From: Prillingera fragicola
Lineage: Eukaryota; Basidiomycota; Tremellomycetes; Trichosporonales; Trichosporonaceae
Reading direction: 5' to 3'
NCBI GenBank assembly: GCA_002335605.1
Contig: BEDY01000011.1
Location: 124,001-188,000, forward strand
Length of the DNA: 64,000 bases
In this document: positions 32,126 to 44,263 of the stretch, in pieces
Layout: each line of letters begins with the position of its first letter
Numbering within the stretch: the first letter of the stretch is position 1
The notes under the pieces: generated by a model
Databases searched by the model: none
What the model saw: only the letters and a program-made list of their open reading frames with translations
What the model was told of the DNA's origin: nothing
Translations under genes and position numbers: made by a program

Positions 32126-35100
32126 TGTCCACCACGACTCGGGCAGCCGGCACCGGCCCGTTCCCGCTCTCCCCCGCTTCAATTGTCGCCAGTGTCGGCA
32201 GCGTCGGCGCAGAGGGGCCGCTTCCCGCGCCTGGATACGTCGGCCAGTCGAATGGCGACGGCCGCATGTCTGATGGGCAGCCAGCCGGAATCGACGACGG
32301 CGCGCTGTCCGTCGACAGCGGCGGTGGAAGCACCTGACTCGCTGGTGGCACAACGTTTGACGGTGGGACAGGCAGACCCATCACAGGACCCGTTCCCATG
32401 ATGGGGCCAAGGGCCGGGTTGGACGAGTGAATCTGGATCGTCGAGCCTGGGGTGCTGCCTGCGGTCGAGGTCGAGCCATAGAAGCTGTCCTCGTTCACGT
32501 TGTGCATGTCGTGTGGTGACATGTCGACACTGCCCGTTGCAAATGATGACGGCATGCTGGATGCCGAGGGCGAGTTGTCCGGTAGTGGCAGGGACAGCTC
32601 CATCATTGGCGCAAGCCACGGGTGGTGCAGGAGCTCTGCAGATGTGGGCCGTTGCACAGGGTCGAGCGTGAGGCACTGCTCGATAAAGTCGATGCCCAAG
32701 TCTGACATCTGTCCTGGATCGGGCAGGGGCGGGTGCTGTGTGGCAATGCCTATGTGGAACATGATTGCCCACTCATTGTCCAGGTTTGACCACGGCTTGC
32801 GACCCGTGGTGACCTCGAGAATGACACACCCCATCGACCAGATGTCAGCTGCACCAAGACGGCCAGTTCCACCCTTGATGACCTCGGGGGCAAGGTACAT
32901 TGGCGTACCAGCCAAAGAGTTCATCACGGCGGGACCTTCTCCACCACCGCCGCGCGTAATCGCACGCGTCTTGGCCATCGTGCGGTTGCCCTTGATGATG
33001 ACCTTGGCAGCACCAAAGTCGACATACTTGAGGACCGAGTTGGCGCCGAGAAGAATGTTGTCAGGCTTAACGTCGCGGTGCTCGACCCCCTTGGAGTGCA
33101 GGTATTGCAGTCCTTGGAGCATCTGCCACGCGTACACCATGATAACGTCCTCGTCCTCGACACGTCCGTGTTCGAGCAGGTTGGCGAGCGATCCGCCTGG
33201 GCAATACTCTTCAAAAATGTACACACGGTCGCGGTGCACTTCAATACCGTAGTAGTCGACAATGTTGGGATGCGCGAGCATCTGCATGACCTGAAGAGGT
33301 TAGTTGCCGTAGACTGGCATACACTTACATCAGCCTCGTCCTTGATTTGCTTGTAGAGGGCGGGCGAGTTGGTAATGTCCTGCACACGAATCTCTTTGAC
33401 AGCCATGATACCCCCCGAGTCGAGGTTGAAGCCGAGATAAACCGATCCGTTGGCACCGCCACCGATAAAGCCACCTTGCTGCCACCGGAGCGAAATATTG
33501 CTCGCGCTCGCTGCGAGGAAGACGAGTGCACGGTCCTCGGAGACCTCCTCGTCAAGAACGCGACCAATGAGATGCTGGTCAACGGACAAGCCTGCCAACT
33601 GCTGGTCGAGCTGGTTGATGAGGGCCAGTCGCTCCTCCCATGCAAGACGGAGCGAGCGGTCAATCTGACCGTGGTGCACTGTACCAGTGGTCGGGCTTGG
33701 TGGGCGCGGCAGGAGGCGGTCCTCCTCATCATCGCGGTCGTACATGTGCGCCATGCGGCGTAGGGTTTCCAGACGTTCAGCCTCCTTCTTGGCCTCGATA
33801 CTTGAGCGTGCGCCAAGAATGTCAAAGTGCGAGATGAGCAGGGTCATGCAGTTGGCGACCTTTGCGCGGAGCAGCGAAAACTCGTGCTTGTTGAGATGCA
33901 GAATGTTGCTCCCACGAGTCATGAGCATTGCGTACTCGAGAGCGTTGACGGTCCATCGGAAAGTCTTGCGGTCCGAGGGATCACAGTTGTCGCAGATAAA
34001 GCTCACCCAGCTGATGGCGAGACGCATTAGCAACCTACTGAACCGCGACCATGCCATGTGATCCATGTGGACGGCCACGCGGTGTCCGTGATCACTTGCG
34101 AACAAGTACCAGTTCTCGATGAGGTCTTGGGTACCTGGTGCTCCTCGCAAGGTGCGCCGGACATGCGCAGCCGACTCGATGATACACTCGGATAGCCGAT
34201 GGGCAGACCTCGCAATCTTCTTTAGCTCGCGGTTCACCTTTGGCAAGTGTGCCTGGTGCTCGACCAAACATCGCAACTGCAAGGTCACCTGCTCGGACTC
34301 GGGATCGACAAAGGAGCGAGCAAACATGGCCTTGCAGTAGTTGAGGCGACTCATGGGTCCGTCGGCAATGAGGCGAATGCGACTGTCATCCAAGCCAAAC
34401 TCGACGGGCTTGCCGACGTCCAACGTCATAACAGCACCTGTCCAGGCAAAGCTCGAGCGAGGTGACAAGAGAAGAAGGTACTGGGCCTCGTCGAGGTCCT
34501 CCTCGGCATCCTCGTCGTCGCTGAGCACGCCGGCCTCTGACGTTGGACGGCGTCCACTAGTCGCACCGGATAGCGTGACCGCAAAGGAGCGGCCTAGCAA
34601 CTGGCGAACGTCATTGGGGCGATCCCATAGTGAGCCATCGGCAAAGATGTACGTGCCCTGCTCCTCGTACACATTGGTGTAGACGAGAAAGTGACCAGAC
34701 TCGTTGAGCTGGTCCAGAACAATGTCCATGTCCTCCTCGTCCACGGCGTACTCGGCCGAGTTGTCAAAGCGCTGAGTGAGGCGACGTGCGAATCGCTGCA
34801 GCTTGCGGTAGCGCATCTTGATCGAGTCGAGAATCTTGCCGTACCACACCAACATTTGCTCGGTCGTCATGGGTTCGCGGTCGCGCGTACGTCCATCTGT
34901 CGTAGTCACCTTGGACGTCTTCATCTCCTCTGTTGCATCCAGTGGGATGGGCACGTGGAGCGACGTCTCAAAGTAGTTGATGACACGCACCATGAGCTTG
35001 TTCGTGAGCGAGCACAAGCTCTCCGCAACAACCAAGTCGACACCCTCGACGGCTTCAGCCGCATCATACAGAAACTCCCACTCGTCCTCGAGCACGTCCG

Positions 35101-36932
35101 TGTCGCGGAAGTAGATGGCCTTGGAGCCACTCTTGAGCTTCCAATGCAAGAGCTTGAAGAACATCTTGATGCACTTGAGAATAACCGCAAGGTAGGTCTC
35201 GGGGAAGCTCTCGGGGATCATCCACCGGTGCTCCGAGTCTGGTGCGACAATCTCCTCGTACTGCCGTCGGATGACAATTGCCAAGGAGACGGATGAACGG
35301 AAGCTATCGGCCATGTCGTCGATAACCATAAGGTCTGGGTCGCTGAGGCGCTCGGCGGCTCTCAATCGGGTCATGAGAGCCTCTATGATAAGCCGTCCAG
35401 GGAAACTGATGATGCGCAGCAACTCGGTCTGGAAATCAGGAAGCTTGAGCTCTGCGAACAGCGGCGAGTGTTCGATGACCGTCTGCTTGGCGTTCTGAAT
35501 GATGGCAATCTGGTCGAGGAAGATGCGCCTCTCAAAGGTACGACGAAGCGAGTCTTCCTTGAGGACACGATCGACAAAGGTCGAGTCGTCCGCTGCGAGA
35601 TCGTTGGCGTGCGCCCTGGCCTTTTGGTCGAGAGGGTGGTAGCGTGCCTTGCCCACGAGAGCCTTCTCCTTCGTGGTATTAGGACGCGTGATATCCAGAT
35701 CCTCGGTACCGGTCCACTTTTGCAAAATGCGCAGCTGCGCCCGGAGCTGAGTGACCACAGAGTACCACGCACCCAAGGCGTCGACTCGCGACTGGAATTC
35801 CGCTGAATCATACAACGGCTTGTCCATGCGGAAAGCACGCTGATGTGGATAGAGAGACTCGACGACGGCGAGGCGGTGAAGAATGTGCGCAACCTGGTCC
35901 AGAGGGTTCACATCCGTGTCGGTCTTGACACTGAAACCTTCGATCTCCTCGAGGACGCGATCCACGACACGATTTCGCCGCTGTTCCACGCGGCGCTTCT
36001 CTTCCTCTTCTGTGCGATTGCGCAACCGAGCGCGAATCTGCCACCACAAGCTCTGTCCAATGGCTTTGCGATATGTCTCTGAGCTTGGCCGCTCGACACC
36101 GATGCGAGAGCTCTCGCCCTTGAGAATGTCGCCGCCTAGCACACTAGCGAGCATGCTTTGCCACTCCAGCCGCTCCTTTCCTTCTGCCGATTCCAATGCT
36201 GCTGCGTCTGCCGGAGGGGTTGCGAGAATGAGAGATTTGGGCTGTCCCACCCCCATGTGGGCGAGGTCGACCATGGCTTGTGTTCCTCCTATTGACTCGC
36301 CTTCCCGCTTCGTTGCTCTTCGCACAGCCTCAGCGACGAGCGCCTTGACGGGACGCGTATGAGATCCCTCGACGTCGTCGTCGTCGTTATCGTCTGAATC
36401 CCAGTCGTCGACGGCTCGTGAGTAGCCATCGGCGTCGTTCAGGTCCAGTTGTCCTTCTCGTTCCTCGCGTCCAGTTGGTGGTCGCTTGCGCATGCTAGCC
36501 GATCGATGGGGACGAGAGGATGGCTCGCCTCGGTATTTGCTCTTCCATTGCTGATAATTGCTCGTAGTGATGGTAGCTACGTTTGCAGCATTGCTGGTGC
36601 TGGTTCTTCCGTACGTTGCCGAGCGATTGAGCTTTGGTTGGGCAGTCGAGAGAGGAGACAGTCGCGGTGCTCCTGCTTGTGACTGTGGGCCGGGAAAGCT
36701 CGACGAGCGAAAGTGACCGGGCTGGGCTGGGCTGTGTTAGAAACTGTTTGGTGCCACTGCTGGATTGCAGACTAAACTCACGCTCATCTGCCGCTGTTGG
36801 AGGAACAGCGTTGCCTTCGTCACTCGATGACGAGTCTTGGGCGAACATGCGCACCTTTCGGCGCGACTTTGCCGCCAACTCGTCAGCTATAGGAGGTTGC
36901 TGCGAGGTGAGCGGAGATGACCGTTCCGCCAT
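32070..36932 (-). CDS. SSK2: Ssk2/Wis4-type MAP kinase kinase kinase
   Basis: Three exons (36782-36932, 33329-36726, 32070-33290) encode 1,589 residues. The large N-terminal half contains ERLEWQSMLASVLGGDILKGE, a hallmark of the Ssk2/Ssk22/Wis4 family that binds the response regulator Ssk1. The C-terminal kinase domain has GGGANGSVYLG (Gly loop), Lys1161 in GIMAVKEI, HRDVKPDN with catalytic Asp1256, YVDFGAAK (DFG) and GTPMYLAPEV. It phosphorylates the Pbs2 MAPKK in the osmotic/oxidative HOG cascade. A Ser/Pro-rich tail ends in a Gln-rich stretch encoded by a CTG-type microsatellite. Exon 2 begins in the middle of overlapping CAG acceptors; the one at 36727 keeps the frame. Length and architecture fit a complete gene. 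Confidence 0.93.
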
Positions 36933-38078
36933 GATGAAAGCATGGGCTGCTGGGTCGAGGATGCTGAGAATGTCTTGACAAGAGAGACAGTACTGCCTGG
37001 GTTCAAAGTCAAGACCGGCCGGCGGCGGCGGGCGGCAACGAGGCGTGGGTGTCCTAATGGAAGCCGCCCGAATACGTAATCAATGATTAAGGGACGAGTC
37101 TACTATGAACGCAAAGTGGCGCCGTGCAACATCTTTATATGACGCCAAACTTTTGCATGCAGGTGCATAAGCGAGCAGTTGCTGGGCATACTGGGGTTGA
37201 TGCATGCCCTGGTCGGTTTGTCCAGGCTCGGGTGCGAGCAAGGGTTCATGAATTACAATCACGGTTACCAGAAGCGATGGGAACTTGTTACTGTGAGTTG
37301 CCGGCCGTCGTATCTCGTCACAAACGTCGATGCAGGGTGTTTCACCATTCACTACAATACAAGGCCCTGAAGCTAAGGTCAAAGTTCAACTAGCAAGGGC
37401 ATGCAAGGGCACAAAGCTGACGATCCAAGTGGGCTATGTCGTGCGCCTGGGAGACAGAGTACAGAGGACAGCACACTCCCTCTTGTCAATCTTGTCCTCC
37501 TCTTGGCTGAAAGCGATGCATATTGCTCGCGCGTTTATGCCACCAGGTGGCTTCTACTCTGCCGAATACCATCCACCACCAAGAGCAGCGCAGCAGCCAT
37601 GCGCACGTTTCCGCACAGTGCACACACAGTCCACACACACCTTGGTCAGCAGCTGCGAAGGCATCCATAGACCAATTCGATGTCCACCACAGGCGACAAC
37701 CGCAACCGTCGGTTGTCAGCATGTCGGAACTTTGATATGCACATTGGTTGTACGTGACTGCGATAAGGAGAAGCGGCGATCCCATTCTCACGACTCCCGG
37801 TTGAAGAACTGCAGTCGCAAGAAAGGCCCGCCTCACTCTGGATCGCAGTCCCCGGCCCGGCAACAAATCATTCCCTGCAAGTCGATGGAATGCCGGACAT
37901 GGACACCGGTCGGTAAAGGATGAGTCCGGACATAGTCAGTGTGTGTCAGGAAGTACTCGGAAAGGACACGACTGAGACACTTGACGTGCACAGTTGCACT
38001 CGGAGATACGCGCTCTTGCACCGAGGCTCTTGCTCTCCGGTCATCACTATTCCAGCTGATGCATGCTGTTTTGACTCT
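36933..38078. other. Intergenic interval upstream of SSK2
   Basis: About 1.15 kb between the SSK2 start and the QCR10 stop. It includes a GGC-rich tract near 37020 and AT-rich sequence afterwards. Frames of about 100-200 codons exist but lack domains and codon patterns. No gene supported. Confidence 0.45.
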
Positions 38079-38795
38079 CTAGAAGGGCTGGTCCGCGGGG
38101 TGCTTGTCGTCTGCATAACGTTAGCATCTTGCCTATCGGCATGCTTCGTTCCAGCTCACCGATGAAGAAGTTGCGGACCTGTTTGAATAATCAAGTGAAG
38201 GTAACAAGTCAGCTTGAACTCTCACAACCAGTTCCATGAAGCCCATCTCCAGCGGCTTCGGGCAGAGCCCGTAAGAACTGGAGGCAAGGCGAGCAACAGT
38301 ACGCACAATGGGGAAGCGGTCCAGGACGTCCTTCTGGAAGATGGGGACGGGGCTCATGAAGAGCGAGACGGCAATGCCAGCGCCGATACCCCAGAACATG
38401 CCCGACGAGGCAAAGGGACGAAGGGTCCTGTAGATACAATCGATCGCAGATGGAGAGCGCGGGCAATTCGAGATGTGTTCAGGTAGATGTGGAAACACGG
38501 ACGAGGCGGGACGAGCAGGAAGCGAGACGCAACGGTGAGAGAGACCTGGTCAGCAATGAACAACGACCACTCGCGTAAGTGTTATGCGTACTCGGGAGTG
38601 AGACGGCCGAAGTGCTGTGCGCGTCAGAATACAATCTCACAACGTGGACTTGACACAACGAGAGGGCAAGTGCCGGCGCCGTTCCGACAGCTCGTTTTGA
38701 GCGCGGAAAACGAGCATGGCGCGTGCGCACTATGCCTCTACTGCTGTAGCGACATGACTTACGGGCTGCGAGCGGAGCTTGAACTGGACGGGCAT
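38079..38795 (-). CDS. QCR10: Cytochrome b-c1 complex subunit 10
   Basis: Five small exons (38763-38795, 38499-38545, 38307-38427, 38160-38178, 38079-38110) encode 83 residues. The N-terminus MPVQFKLRSQP is followed by one membrane helix (MFWGIGAGIAVSLFMS) and then PVPIFQKDVLDRFPIVRNFF and a polar end DKHPADQPF. Size, single helix, the S-P-V-P-x-F-x-K-D-V-L motif and the C-terminus match fungal Qcr10, a peripheral subunit of mitochondrial complex III. The first intron is long for this window (217 nt). Exon 4 is only 19 nt. It is transcribed away from the NDUFAF5-like gene. Confidence 0.85.
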
Positions 38796-39004
38796 GCTGG
38801 AAGAGTGGTTTGGGTGCAGAAGAAGTGAGGTCGAATGGGAGATGGCCCAATTGGTCGGAACGGAGCGGAGGCAAGCGAGCTTATCACAACCAGCTGACGT
38901 GTGCTTACAGTCACGGTGACTGAGAATGCTGGCTGAGCGTCACTGAAGTGGAGGTCTTCCTTCACCTGTGATATTCTCCAACTTTGTCTCTCTCTCAAGT
39001 CAAC
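38796..39004. promoter_or_regulatory. Divergent promoter between two respiratory-chain genes
   Basis: Only 209 bp separate the start codons of QCR10 (minus) and the NDUFAF5-like gene (plus), so the two must share this region. A pyrimidine-rich stretch (TTTGTCTCTCTC) precedes the plus-strand start. No binding site could be assigned. Confidence 0.6.
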
Positions 39005-40574
39005 ATGGTCGTACCAGCATTTGCACGCTATGCGCGGGCTTCAGCCTCTACAATGTGTTTCCCCTCGGCAGTTCGGCCACTGGCCGCACTCCCCCGCTTG
39101 TCCTTGGGCCGCGCCTACGCCAGTCTTTCTCCCGATGCTCCCCCTCCCACGAGGCCATACGACGTCTTTGATGAGTCGGGCAAGGCTCGTCAGCGTGACC
39201 GCGCCATCCTCCGTCTGAAGGAAGCGCATGAAAAGTCTTCCGGTGAGGAGGCAGTCAGTGTCGTGGACTACTTGCGCGACGAAGTGGCGGACAGGATATG
39301 TGAACGCGTCGAGGTACGTTCAGCCTGAGAATGCGCAACAGTGGTTGCTGCTACCTACGGAGGCAATGCCTGCTAACATACTTAGGATCTTAAGATTCCG
39401 CCAGCGACTATACTTGATCTCTCGTCGCATGCCGGGCAGCTCACTCGCCTCCTGCAAGAGGTCCTCGGTGATAAGTTGCATCCATCCACTGAGGGACAGG
39501 GTGTGGTTGGTACCAGCAAAAGGAGGTGGATCATGTTGGAACCTAGTGGTGAGAGCTGTTGGCGAACAACAGGGATTCTACGTGGGCATGAGTGGTGCTG
39601 ACTCTTCAGGACATGCGCTGAACCGTGATGACGACGAGTCGTTTGACTGTGAGTAAATCGTTATCCGAGGTGGACCTGGTCGTTGATCTTGCAGTCCCCG
39701 TGGAACGTATTCAGGCCTCGTTGTCAGAGTTTTTGCTTCATCCCGAGGTTGCCAAGATCTCTGAGTCGGACGCGGTCGACTGCGTCGTTAGTGCTGGCGG
39801 TTTGCAGTGGGTTGGCGACATTGTTGGTACGTATGGTCGCCCGTGGATGGGCATGTCGCGGTTCAACGGTGTATCATGTGCTGATCTTGCAGGTGCCTTT
39901 ACCCAGGTCAAGCACTTGCTCAAACCCGACGGCGTATTCATTGGTGCTGTTCTCGGTGGCGACACTCTTTTCGAGCTGAGGTGAACATGGCCGATCTGAG
40001 GATGGGAGTCACGTACTGACTGATCAGGACTTCACTGCAGCTCGCCGAGCAGGAGCGCCGCGGCGGCATTGCTAACCGAGTCTCCCCCATGATCAGTGAG
40101 TAGCGATGTTCGCCGAAGGGCGGCCAGTCATTCATGCCCTTGGATACTCGTCCGTTCACGTCTGATCTGTTCAGGCACTACCGACGCACCTTCTCTTCTG
40201 AACCGCGGCGGCTTCACTGCGACGACCGTCGACACTGACGACCTCACAATCAACTACCCGTCAATGTGGGAGCTCATCTCGGACCTGCGCGACATGGGCG
40301 AGTCCAACGCGATCCTGGGTCGCCGTGCCCAGATCTCGCGCGATGTCCTTCTCTCAGCTGAGTCAATCTACCGTGGTACGTACACGATGGAGCATTCTGG
40401 AAAGTGCGTTTACGTGTAAAGCTGACTTTGTGTGCAGAGCTATACGGCAACGAGGATGGGTCGGTGCCCGCTACGTTCCAGATCATCTTCTTCATTGGAT
40501 GGAAGACTGGGCCTAATGCACCAAAGCCACTTGAACGTGGTTCGGCCAAGGCGAGCATGAAGGACGTTTTGTAG
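39005..40574 (+). CDS. NDUFAF5-like mitochondrial methyltransferase/hydroxylase (complex I assembly)
   Basis: Eight exons (39005-39313, 39386-39548, 39610-39648, 39695-39826, 39893-39980, 40028-40095, 40175-40375, 40438-40574) encode 378 residues. The first 45 or so residues are Arg/Ser/Ala-rich without acids, a mitochondrial presequence. The core starts at [16 protein letters not shown], typical of the family, with a degenerate motif I ([16 protein letters not shown]), then [37 protein letters not shown], and the C-terminal [17 protein letters not shown] and [20 protein letters not shown]. Human NDUFAF5 hydroxylates an arginine of complex I subunit NDUFS7; the same role is inferred here. The full set of conserved blocks suggests an intact gene and, by implication, a canonical complex I. 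Confidence 0.92.
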
Positions 40575-41539
40575 GAGCATATGTATCACCGTTCTGAAAT
40601 CGCGGCTTGTTGGGCCAGAGTCGAGGTGGTTGCTACGAAGACTTGTGCTGCTCCGTGCCGCCCTAGAGTGCAGTGAAGGAATTGCAGCCCCAACCGCATG
40701 TATGCATCGTAAGCAGTGAACGCTTGAGAATCATTTCGCGAACTATGTTGCAGACAAGGCATATGTAGGTTTTTCATTTGCTTTCATGTAAAGAGCCTTC
40801 ATGTTCTATGCTCGGTTCTGGAACGATGATCTCTTTTCCCCACACATGGTTGAGTAAAGTTTTAGGTACCGTGAGTTTAGAAGAGCTATCACAGTCACTA
40901 TACGCTTTGCCATGCTAGCAGAGTGAGAGGCTCGGGCATGCATGTGCCTCCTGGGAGCCGCACGCAATGATTAAAATAATTGATTTTTTCCTCACCAAGA
41001 CACCTCCTTACCCTGGCTCCTCTGCTTTTCACCTCGAGACTGGGTTTGAACAAGTGGTGACTCTGAAGCTCTCAAGGCGTCAGGCCAATGATCATCATAC
41101 CCATATCGCTACCACATGCACTGGACGAGACACGACGCACAGGACAAAGGCCACGCCACAGGCCACGAACGTGTGCCACCTCAGTGCCACACTACTGATT
41201 CGTACCTCGGAACCGCATCTGCCAAATTCGACAAATGTCCGGGTCCGAGCCACTTCAGCCGCCCCGCTGCTGGTCTTGAAGCGTGGGGTCATGCTGCATT
41301 TGCAGTATATTGTCCGCTGCTAGGTGGCAAATGCGAGATTCAGTCGGGTCCGGTTGGGTCAGTACTGCTCTTTTCGCGTCGCCTGTGCTCTGGCAGCCAG
41401 CCCTAGGCAGACGCCAATGCTCTCCCTATGCAACCAATGGAACATGCGCGCAACGCCATCTCTTCTCGCCTGCTCCAAATTAGGTGTGTGCGTGTAAACC
41501 CCGTGGGCTCCATGACTATCCTACAAGAAGCAAAGATAT
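40575..41539. other. Convergent intergenic interval
   Basis: About 965 bp between the ends of two convergent genes. It is AT-richer than the coding sequence near 40960-40990. No gene or RNA recognised. Confidence 0.45.
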
Positions 41540-42529
41540 TTACTTCTGCTCCTCCTCGAGCTCGACGTCGTGGATCGCCTGGCGCTTCTCGGCGATGCGC
41601 TGGGCGCGACGCTCGCGCATGGCCTTGTTCTTGACACGGCGAGCCTCCATCTGGTCGGAGAGGTGCTTGGTGCGGAGCTTCTCGGCCTTGGCCTTGTGGA
41701 TGTGCTCCATAAGGACACGCTTGTTCTTGAAGGTGTTACCCTTGGCCTTCAGGTAGAGAGTGTGGTAGCTGCAATGTCAGTACGGGTTGCTAGATACCGT
41801 GCGTGAGATGCCGAGGAGAAGCTGGTCCGAGACGCTGTTGGTCAGGCATCGACACAATCTTGGCACGTTGTGTGCGCAAAAAAAGTTCGATTCGCGTCCA
41901 ACCACATCTCGGTTCCATCTTCACAACTCGGCACCGAGCTCTTCACACTCACAGGTGCTTGTCGATCTTGCCGGACTCGCGGTACTTGCGGAGCAAGCGA
42001 CGGAGAACACGCATGCGACGGAGCCACTGGACCTTGGTAGGCATACGGGCCTCCGAGGTACCCTTGCGCTTACCGGCACCGGTGTGACGGCCAAGACGCT
42101 TCGAGGCGAGGTGGTCGCGAGTACGGGCACGCGAGTGGATGACGGTGGGCTTAACGATGATGTGGCCGTCCTTGAGGAGCTTGCGGACACCCGAGCGCGA
42201 GTTGGCCTGGGCAATCTCGGCGGCCTCCTGGGGGTCGAGCCAAACTGCACACGGCGTTAGTTCTTGCGCTCATTCCAACGACAACAATGCGCGCGCGATT
42301 CCCCCATGCAAACTGGCCAGCAGCAGGCAGCGAGATGGACGAATAATCCACCCTCCTCGCCGCCCAGCCCCCAAATTTGTCGTCCCTTCTCACGCCACCT
42401 TGTCTCCTCGTCTCTCTCTTTCCCCAACCGCGCGCTTCTTGTTGTCGTCTCGTGTGACGACTCACTCTTGCGCTGACCGACGCCGGCAACGGACGCGGCG
42501 AGCCTCTTCTGCTGGCTGAGGTTGACCAT
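41540..42529 (-). CDS. RPL19: 60S ribosomal protein eL19
   Basis: Three exons (42466-42529, 41953-42244, 41540-41768) give 194 residues. The sequence shows the family order: [78 protein letters not shown] and a long basic C-terminal helix ending in EEEQK. It is part of the large subunit near the tunnel exit and an inter-subunit bridge. Both introns are long for this window (221 and 184 nt), as is common for ribosomal protein genes and a possible place for regulation or intron-borne small RNAs. The start is fixed by the conserved N-terminus. Confidence 0.97.
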
Positions 42530-42890
42530 TTTTGTGCTGTGATGAACTTGAGGGTTGGGAGACGAGCAGTACGAACAGCCAGCCTCAACACGGCTGCCTG
42601 CACTGCTGCTAGACACGACGGGAGTATTTTTCGTTTCTCAGTTTGGAACAGACAATTCATAACGCCGAGTTTTGATCAATTCCGACAATGTGGCACAACG
42701 TGAAGTGCACGTGTCAAACTGATTTGATTCCGCTCCGTGTGGAGGTTCCTCGCCATGCAACCCAGTCTGTGCCCCACCGTGTAATATGCTGATCTGATGT
42801 GTCGGTGTTCAACGGCAACACGACTTCAGTTGTGTGGATGCTTGGCCTCTCTCTTCAGAAAAGTGTCATCCAATTTTAGTCATAGTCTCG

Positions 42891-42932
42891 CATGCGCCTT
42901 CGATAGGAACCCATGTGCCTTCGATAGGAACC
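42891..42932. repeat. 21-bp direct tandem duplication
   Basis: Two adjacent copies of a 21-bp unit (CATGCGCCTTCGATAGGAACC and its neighbour with one changed base) at 42891-42911 and 42912-42932. It appears to be a simple local duplication in intergenic DNA. Confidence 0.85.
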
Positions 42933-43256
42933 CGGCTGCTCCTCAGTGTGCCCCTCTCTCAATCCCCAACAGCGTGCCACGCACACATCATTCTGGCTGT
43001 TTGCACACTCTGGGCAACTTCCCTGCGGTCCGCCACGGCCTCCACCACCATGCTTTCCTTCTAGCACGCTATCCCAGAACAGCCGCTGAGGCATTGACGT
43101 CAACCGAGCAACTGCCAGATGGCAACTTTACACCGACAAGAATCTCGCCTTATCATCTGCCACCGACACGACTCGTCGGAAACGTCTTACCCGACAGTTG
43201 AACGTTCAAGGTCCGAGTATGGCAGAGAGCGAGGGGATTGGCTTTTGTCTTCACCA

Positions 43257-43394
43257 TTCGACACCTGACGTTACATAAATTTCAAGTGCCAGAATAGACC
43301 ATTCGGCTTCTCTTCGACACCTGACGTGACACAAATTTCAAGTGCCAGAATAGACCATTCGGCTTCTCTTGGTAGACCATTCGGCTTCTCTTGG
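43257..43394. repeat. 56-bp tandem repeat with a nested 22-bp repeat
   Basis: A 56-bp unit beginning TTCGACACCTGACGT is repeated at 43257 and 43313 with a few substitutions. The end of the unit (TAGACCATTCGGCTTCTCTTGG) then repeats once more as a 22-bp unit at 43351-43372 and 43373-43394. The copies are nearly identical, suggesting recent slippage or unequal exchange. Confidence 0.85.
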
Positions 43395-44233
43395 CAGAGT
43401 CCTGCGCCTTTGATTGCGGAGGAGACCGTAGCCGAGTTGCGGTCTCTTGGTTGCAGAGCGCCCAGCATTAACCATCATGCTCCGAAAGTGTGCAAGTGTG
43501 GTTGGCCCATCACGACCGTCCCCCCCACAAATCGACACCATGCCTTGAGATCTTCCCTACTAACCCGCGCAAAATGGGGCTAGTCGGCAACTTGCATGCC
43601 TCGGCTGATCAGCCAAACACGCGGTCAAGCGATCAAGCCAATCCACGCCATGTCTCGTATCAGCCAACACCGTTATTAGTACTCATCTGCGTTTACATCT
43701 ATCGGTATCAAACGGCATTCCTCGAAATCCGACTCCGCTCCCTGTCCCTGCATCGTCACCTTCTAGGCCGTGATCCTTGTGCACGATGCCCGGGCACGTG
43801 AGCAAAATCCATTCTCCAACCGGAGAGTGGGTTCAAGGTCCAGGCACGAAACTTATTATCGTCCTCGTGCCGAAGCGAGCTTCATGTGGCCATGTGTGGA
43901 CTGTGGCGGTTCTCAACGGCAAACATCGGTGGCTCTCACACTTGCAGGGCGTCTAGAAAGCGTTCAGAAATGCGATAACCGAGAACAGACAGTGGATGGG
44001 TGACGCCCGGGTCACGCGCCGCACCCGCACTGAAGTGGCGCTTGGAACCATTGTCAGCTGTTTTTCTGCAATTACTGAGCCCGATCGCGGGCCACACATG
44101 CTGCTGCTTTTTTCCAAACAACAGTCGGGCATGCTGTCAACTTGACGGCGCTGTGTTGCATGCCCGTCGTGGATGACGGGGACTCGTCCGCGAGGAACAA
44201 ACAAATGGCACACGAGCGCTTTGAGGGACCCAA

Positions 44234-44263
44234 GGTACGCGACGGTACGCGACGGTACGCGAC
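44234..44263. repeat. Three perfect copies of a 10-bp unit
   Basis: The unit GGTACGCGAC occurs three times without mismatch, from 44234 to 44263. It is GC-rich and contains overlapping CGCG. Confidence 0.85.

Noticed and set aside
34691..35296. A 201-codon plus-strand frame within SSK2
   Set aside because: Antisense shadow of the SSK2 N-terminal coding sequence.
37330..37923. A 197-codon plus-strand frame upstream of QCR10
   Set aside because: Rich in Cys/His/Arg without pattern, overlaps equally long frames on the other strand, no family resemblance.
42245..42465. Possible box C/D snoRNA in RPL19 intron 1
   Set aside because: No convincing RTGATGA / CTGA box pair with terminal stem could be found by eye.
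43257..43394. Possible CRISPR-like array from the repeated 56-bp units
   Set aside because: Units are directly adjacent with no unique spacers and the genome is eukaryotic; simple tandem duplication explains it.
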